A DNA stretch of 64,000 nucleotides from Rickettsia endosymbiont of Cantharis rufa (GTDB lineage Bacteria; Pseudomonadota; Alphaproteobacteria; Rickettsiales; Rickettsiaceae). Below are positions 59,493-64,000 of this stretch, piece after piece. The translations under genes were made by a program, and so were the position numbers. The DNA lies in assembly GCF_964026445.1 (NCBI RefSeq), contig NZ_OZ032150.1, positions 806,001 through 870,000 on the forward strand, read 5' to 3'. The notes below the pieces were generated by a model. That model saw only the letters and a program-made list of their open reading frames with translations. It was not told the DNA's origin and did not search any database. Position 1 is the stretch's first letter, and the number at the start of each line of letters is the position of its first letter.

Positions 59493-59895
59493 ACTTGTTT
59501 TGATGCTCATAATTAGTACTGTAATATATGCTAATGATAAAGATATTTCTAATTTACATATAACTTCTGATACTTTAATTATTGATAGAACCAAACAAAA
59601 GGCAGAATATCTTGGAAATGTTGTTGTTTATTTCGATAACGCAATACTTAGAACGAAAGAATTATATATTTTTTATAAAACAATATGTGGAAAGCGAACT
59701 ATTGATTATATAGTTATTCCTACTCAATTGACTGTAGAGAGAAAAATAAATAATGAATTATTACTTGCAGATTCAGCTGAATATTTTTTCGATAATAAAC
59801 AACTTATTCTACTTGGTAATGTAATATTACAACGTGACGATAATGTTTTAAAAACTAATAAACTAATCTATTATATAAATATTGTTAGGAAATAA
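59458..59895 (+). CDS. lptA: LPS periplasmic bridge protein LptA
   Basis: 145 residues. N-terminal signal-like helix ([16 protein letters not shown]), then an OstA-type beta-jellyroll: [37 protein letters not shown]. The gene start lies within lptC, suggesting coupled translation. LptA links LptC/B at the inner membrane with the outer-membrane translocon. Confidence 0.88.
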   Translation: MSLQSSIYRIIKLVLMLIISTVIYANDKDISNLHITSDTLIIDRTKQKAEYLGNVVVYFDNAILRTKELYIFYKTICGKRTIDYIVIPTQLTVERKINNELLLADSAEYFFDNKQLILLGNVILQRDDNVLKTNKLIYYINIVRK

Positions 59896-59907
59896 CATTC
59901 TTTGGTA

Positions 59908-60065
59908 CGTCATTGCGAGGAAATTATGAAATACCGGTTTTCTCGTCATTTCGAGAAGAATTACGCAGTAATTCGACTAAGCAATCTAGTTAAAAATATT
60001 GACGAAGCAATCTTAGGATATTTGACGAGATTGCCACGCAGTTTACGACTGCTCGCAGTGCCGTT
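59908..60065. repeat. RPE-like repeat between lptA and lptB
   Basis: ACGTCATTGCGAGGAAATTA and CGTCATTTCGAGAAGAATTA at the left and CTGCTCGCAGTGCCG at the right, with GACGAAGCAATCTTAG in the middle. More degenerate than the others; it lies inside the lpt group. Confidence 0.65.
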
Positions 60066-60101
60066 GAGAATTAATCCACAAAAAACACACAAATAAAAAA
60101 G

Positions 60102-60824
60102 ATGGGCAGCTTACAAGTTAAAAATATATCAAAAGCATATAAAAAAAGAAATATATTAAGTGATATATCTCTTAATATAAAACAAGGAGAAATAGTCGGT
60201 TTATTCGGTCCTAACGGAGCTGGTAAAACAACTTGTTTTAACATTATTATCGGTTTAATGAAGCCGGATTCCGGACAATTACTTTTAAATGATATAAATA
60301 TTACAAATTTACCTATTTATTTAAGAGCAAAGCTTGGGGTTGGTTATCTTCTTCAAGAACCTTCAATATTTCGCGGATTGTCTGTTGAGGATAACATTAA
60401 GGCTGTAGTTGAAATATCTGAAAACGACAAAGAAGTAATTGAACAAAAAACTCATAATTTACTGGAGAAATTTTCGATAGTGCATTTAAAAGATCTTTCT
60501 GCCGCTAGTTTATCAGGGGGCGAAAGGCGTAGGCTTGAGATCGCACGTTCACTTGCAATAGAGCCTAAATTTATCATGCTTGATGAACCACTTGCAGGTA
60601 TTGATCCTCTTGCTATATCCGATATCAAAAACCTAATTACTTATTTACGCGAGTTCAGTATAGGTATTTTAATTACCGATCATAACGTGCGTGACACTTT
60701 AGATATAGTTGATCGTGCTTATGTTATTTTTGAAGGTAAAGTATTATTAGAAGGAAGTGCTAAAGAAATAGCAAATAGCAAAAAAGTTAAAGAAGTGTAT
60801 TTAGGGGAAAGCTTTAGTTTGTAG
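60102..60824 (+). CDS. lptB: LPS export ABC transporter ATP-binding protein
   Basis: 240-residue ATPase driving LPS extraction. Walker A LFGPNGAGKTTCFNII, Q-loop YLLQEPSIFRGLSVEDNI, signature LSGGERRRLEIARSLA, Walker B FIMLDEPLAGIDPLA, switch His in LITDHNVRDTLDIVDRAY. All motifs intact. It completes the lptC-lptA-lptB set. Confidence 0.96.
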   Translation: MGSLQVKNISKAYKKRNILSDISLNIKQGEIVGLFGPNGAGKTTCFNIIIGLMKPDSGQLLLNDINITNLPIYLRAKLGVGYLLQEPSIFRGLSVEDNIKAVVEISENDKEVIEQKTHNLLEKFSIVHLKDLSAASLSGGERRRLEIARSLAIEPKFIMLDEPLAGIDPLAISDIKNLITYLREFSIGILITDHNVRDTLDIVDRAYVIFEGKVLLEGSAKEIANSKKVKEVYLGESFSL

Positions 60825-60836
60825 ACTACGCAAACT

Positions 60837-61074
60837 CGTCATTGCGAGCGACTACATGTGTTGTTGCATGGCTCATTTATGTCATTCCCGCGTGGCGTTG
60901 TTGCGTGGATCTGATTTACAGAATTTTTTTATTATTTTTCCGGATTGCCGCGTCGCTTCGCTCCTCGCAATGACGGTTCGTGTATCCACTCAACAATGCC
61001 TTCCCGCCTACGCGGGAATGGCATCGAGTGGGTTTTCCGAGCCACGCAACAAGGCTCTTTTGCGAGAATGACAT
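60837..61074. repeat. nested RPEs downstream of lptB
   Basis: From CGTCATTGCGAGCGACTACA (60837) to GCGAGAATGACA (61074), with inner arms TGTCATTCCCGCGTGGCGTT, CCTCGCAATGACGG and CTACGCGGGAATGGCA. At least two elements sit inside one another. The small open frame in it is not a gene. Confidence 0.8.
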
Positions 61075-61109
61075 AAGAGCTTTGTAATAATATTCAAAAC
61101 AGTTCTTTT

Positions 61110-62552
61110 ATGCAAATTAACAAAGAAATTTTTAGGGCTTATGATATAAGAGGCAATAGCCTTACAGACTTAACGAAAGAAGTAGCTTATAAGATAGGAT
61201 TTTGTTTTGCCGGGATGACTATAACGAAGGATAACAACAAAACCTGTGTTGGTTTAGACGGTCGGCTTAGTTCCCCTATCCTTTGTAAAGCCTTAGAATT
61301 AGGATTAACTGATGCGGGGGCTGAAATCATAAATCTTGGCGTAGTTCCAACGCCGGTTTTATATTTTGCCGATAAACACTTTATGCCTGCCGGTAGTATT
61401 ATGGTTACTGGATCACACAATCCTCGTGATGATAATGGCTTTAAAGTACTGCAAAACGGCAAATCTTTTTTCGGCCCTCAAATACAGGATTTATTGACGA
61501 GGATTTTGCATGATCACGTCATTCCTGCTTCCTCTTGTGTCATTCCCGCGAAAGCGGGAATCCAGATTAATACAAGTGGATGCATGGATTCCCGCTTTCG
61601 CGGGAATGACATAGAGTACGACAATAACATACAATCTAAATATCTAAAGCGTATTTTAGAAGAAATAAACATTGACCCAAAATTAAAAGTAGCTTGGGAT
61701 CTTGGTAACGGAGCAACGGGCAATATTATTGAAGCACTAAAAAATAATTTAGCCAACAAGAATATAATCATAAATAGTAAAATTGACGGAAATTTTCCAA
61801 GCCATCATCCTGATCCTACGAATCCTGCTAACTTACAAGAGCTAATTAAATTAGTTAAGGAACAAAATTGCGATCTTGGTATAGCTTTTGACGGTGATGG
61901 TGATAGAATCGGCATTGTAAGCTCAAATGGGAAGATATTATTCGGTGATCAAATTTTATGTATTTTTGCTGAGGATATTTTAAAGGAAAATCCAAATGCA
62001 AATATAATAGTTGATGTAAAAGCAAGCCAATTTATAGTTGATAGAATTAAGTCATTTGGCGGAAATCCTATAATATGGCGTACCGGTCATCCCTTTATTA
62101 AAAGCAAAATGTTTGAGACAAAGGCTTTGCTTGCGGGTGAAATGAGCGGACATATATTTTTTGCTGATAAATATTTTGGTTTTGATGATGCAATTTATGC
62201 CGCTCTAAGATTTTTAGATTTACTTAGTAGATCAAATAAAACTCTAGATGAGGTAATAGAAGATTTACCCAAAAGCTATAGTACACCAGAAATTAAAATA
62301 TTTGTTTCTTCAGAATTAAAGCTAAAAATTATAGAAGAGATAAAACAAAAATTACTTGATGATAGGATAGAATTTAATGATATAGACGGTGTGCGGGTAA
62401 ATACTGAGCATGGTTGGTGGTTACTGCGTAGCTCTAATACCGAATCTATTATAGTTGCACGGGCTGAATCAGCTAGTAAAAATGGTTTAGATGCGGTAAT
62501 AACTATAATTAACGAACATCTTAAAAAATACGGATTATTAATTGATTATTAA
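61110..62552 (+). CDS. phosphomannomutase/phosphoglucomutase with in-frame RPE
   Basis: Interconverts hexose 1- and 6-phosphates for sugar-nucleotide and LPS synthesis. 480 residues. Start FRAYDIRGNSLTDLTKEVAY; phosphoserine loop VTGSHNPRDDNGFK; metal loop LGIAFDGDGDRIGIV; sugar loop AGEMSGHIFF; phosphate loop LLRSSNTESIIVARAE. Residues about 138-172 (IPASSCVIPAKAGIQ and on) are RPE-encoded and lie between domains 1 and 2. The frame is kept. Confidence 0.92.
   Translation: MQINKEIFRAYDIRGNSLTDLTKEVAYKIGFCFAGMTITKDNNKTCVGLDGRLSSPILCKALELGLTDAGAEIINLGVVPTPVLYFADKHFMPAGSIMVTGSHNPRDDNGFKVLQNGKSFFGPQIQDLLTRILHDHVIPASSCVIPAKAGIQINTSGCMDSRFRGNDIEYDNNIQSKYLKRILEEINIDPKLKVAWDLGNGATGNIIEALKNNLANKNIIINSKIDGNFPSHHPDPTNPANLQELIKLVKEQNCDLGIAFDGDGDRIGIVSSNGKILFGDQILCIFAEDILKENPNANIIVDVKASQFIVDRIKSFGGNPIIWRTGHPFIKSKMFETKALLAGEMSGHIFFADKYFGFDDAIYAALRFLDLLSRSNKTLDEVIEDLPKSYSTPEIKIFVSSELKLKIIEEIKQKLLDDRIEFNDIDGVRVNTEHGWWLLRSSNTESIIVARAESASKNGLDAVITIINEHLKKYGLLIDY
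61538..61611. repeat. RPE inside the phosphohexomutase gene
   Basis: Arms TGTCATTCCCGCGAAAGCGG and CGCTTTCGCGGGAATGACA around CATGGATTCC. The 74-bp palindrome with flanking bases adds about 35 codons in frame. Confidence 0.9.
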
Positions 62553-62582
62553 AAAATTAGTTTATCTGTTGGGTTTTTAAAT

Positions 62583-63762
62583 TGTAATAGCTGAGATTCA
62601 ATCTTACATTTAGTAAAATAAGATAAGTATTAAATAGAGGATTAGAAATGAATCTAAATCAAAAAATAATAAAGCCAAAAATAGGATTAGCTAGGAGTCT
62701 TGGAAGTATATCGTCAGCGTGTAAAGCTATGGGATACAGCAGGGACAGTTATTATAGGTTCAAAGAGCTATATGAAACTGGGGGAGAAGAGGCGTTATAT
62801 GAGATTAGCCGGAAGAAGCCAATTATAGCAAATAGAGTTGATCCTGCGGTAGAGAGAGCAGTATTAGATATGGCGGTAGAATACCCAGCTTATGGTCAGA
62901 TGCGAGTATCAAATGAGCTTAAAAAGACTGGTATTCTTGTATCACCTGGGGGGTTAGATCAATTTGGCTACGTAATGATTTAAATAATATCAATAAAAGA
63001 CTTAAAGCATTAGAAGTAAAAATGGCTCAGGATGGTATTGTTCTTACCGAAGCTCAGTTACAAGTATTAGAGAAACGGCGTAGCGAGAAAGAAGCTCATG
63101 GAGAAATAGATACACAGCATCCAGATTATCTAGGATGCCAAGACACATATTATGTAGGTAATTTTAAAGGTATAGACAAGGTATATTCTCAGGTATTTAT
63201 TGATAGCTATACTAGGGTTACAGATGCTAAATTATATACTGATAAAACAGCTCTTACCGCTACTGACATGCTTAATGATAGAGTACTGCCGTGGTATGAG
63301 AGTCAGCAAATACCAGTACTTCGTATTCTAACTGATAGAGGTGGTAAATATAAGGGCAATATAGAGTATCATGCTTTTGAATTGTTCTTAAGCATTGAGG
63401 GTATTGAGTATACTACTACTAAAGCATATTCTCCTCAAACAAATGGTATGTGTGAACGCTTTAATAAAACTATGAAACAAGAATTCTTTGATACAGCTAT
63501 GCGTAAAAAGATTTATACTGATCTTGATGATCTACAACTAGATCTTGATATTTGGTTAGAGCATTACAATAACGAAAGATCACATTCCGGTAAATATCGC
63601 TATGGTAAAACGCCTATGCAGACTTTTATGGATAGTAAAAAGTTAGATGTTGAAAAGAATAACGAAATCTTATATCTTGAATACTCATCTGACAGTCATA
63701 ACTTATCAGACATTCAGATATAGTTTTTATAGTGTCTGTAGGATTAAATCTTGACTTTTACA
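62583..63762 (+). mobile_element. IS481-family element, full length, frameshifted
   Basis: About 1180 bp between TGTAATAGCTGAGATTCAATC and the complement of TGTAAAAGTCAAGATTTAATC (imperfect inverted repeats). One transposase gene starts at 62648 ([20 protein letters not shown]). It has a helix-turn-helix start, then breaks near 62953 where a G-run has six G; seven would join VSPGG to VRSIWLRND. The second frame continues to 63723 with DTYYVGNFKGIDKVYSQVF (first Asp), RILTDRGGKYKG and the final E region. It is a frameshifted but otherwise complete copy. Confidence 0.9.
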
Positions 63763-63806
63763 ATTAAATATTCTTTTCATATTAAATTAATATAAGGGAA
63801 AATAAT

Positions 63807-64000
63807 ATGTTAGAAGTTCTATCTAAAGCAGATCTAATCGATATATCGCCTGTTGATACTAAATTAGCTACAATAACATTAGCAGATGAATCAAATTCAT
63901 TAGGTGCAAATATATTAAATAATATCATTATAAACAAGACACCATTAGTAATAAAAAATGCAGACCTTGAGCATACTAGTAATCCTCTTATTTTTACACT
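63807..64000 (+). CDS. unidentified protein, 3' end outside window
   Basis: ATG at 63807 with a ribosome site (AAGGGAA, six bases before). The 64 visible codons begin MLEVLSKADLIDISPVDTKL and continue TITLADESNSLGANILNNI. No membrane helix or known motif is visible. It lies 44 bases after the IS481 end, so its promoter is probably within or next to that element. Confidence 0.6.
   Translation, partial: MLEVLSKADLIDISPVDTKLATITLADESNSLGANILNNIIINKTPLVIKNADLEHTSNPLIFT

Noticed and set aside
59902..60096. 64-codon frame between lptA and lptB
   Set aside because: It lies wholly in an RPE-like repeat and lacks a ribosome site.
60856..61071. 71-codon frame after lptB
   Set aside because: It is a translation of nested RPEs (LPAYAGMASSG-type peptide).
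1..64000. CRISPR array
   Set aside because: Repeats here are dispersed palindromes and insertion sequences; no regularly spaced short repeats with unique spacers were seen.

Overview
This window is a piece of a Rickettsia chromosome (Rickettsiales, Alphaproteobacteria). The DNA is AT-rich and carries the vertebrate- and arthropod-associated rickettsial marker sca4 and an ATP/ADP-translocase paralogue (Tlc family). It also holds many Rickettsia palindromic elements (RPEs), some inside reading frames, and several split pseudogenes. The load of insertion sequences is high: six full-length IS1-family copies, plus IS481, IS3, IS4, IS256 and Tn3-type remnants. That load suggests a spotted-fever or transitional group member, or a tick/insect symbiont, with expanded mobile DNA. 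I cannot name the species from the sequence alone.

Layout. 1-16 kb is mostly intact core: the end of an iscR-cysteine desulfurase operon, nuoN, hemB, priA, ubiX, dnaB and a Tyr/Trp-type permease. Interspersed are three rickettsial proteins of unknown function: an IQM-like 'SGHY' domain protein, a PI-kinase-like protein, and a protein with a duplicated module. 16-22 kb goes from rluB into a wreck: a Tn3-family transposase pseudogene, an acrB-type efflux fragment between two inverted IS1 copies, and IS256 and IS3 scraps. 22-24 kb is core again (host-attachment-like protein, plsC, trpS, tRNA-Ser). 24.3-27.9 kb is a nest of elements: an alpha/beta-hydrolase pseudogene cut by an IS481 copy, itself cut by an IS3 element, itself cut by IS1.

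28-34 kb holds the cell-wall and division genes on the minus strand: mraZ-rsmH-ftsL-ftsI, then mreD-mrdA. 34-44 kb alternates IS1 copies with an N-truncated membrane protein, an SSS symporter, a Fic pseudogene, uvrC, an IS4 pseudogene, an IS3 remnant and a TPR fragment. 44-49 kb has a peptide-deformylase-like protein that has lost metal ligands, pgeF, a short glutamine-synthetase-like gene, a YihY-type membrane protein and an XRE regulator. 49-62.5 kb is a well-preserved stretch: sca4, tlc, truB, rpsO, pnp, kdsD, lptC, lptA, lptB and a phosphohexomutase. An IS481 copy and the start of an unidentified gene close the window.

How the genes work together. The division and wall genes form two minus-strand blocks. 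The kdsD-lptC-lptA-lptB-phosphohexomutase block serves LPS precursor synthesis and export. truB-rpsO-pnp is the usual translation/RNA-turnover group. IS1 copies seem to drive rearrangement: none has an evident target duplication and several flank truncated genes. RPEs fill most intergenic spacers and have been accommodated in frame in uvrC, the phosphohexomutase and the symporter.
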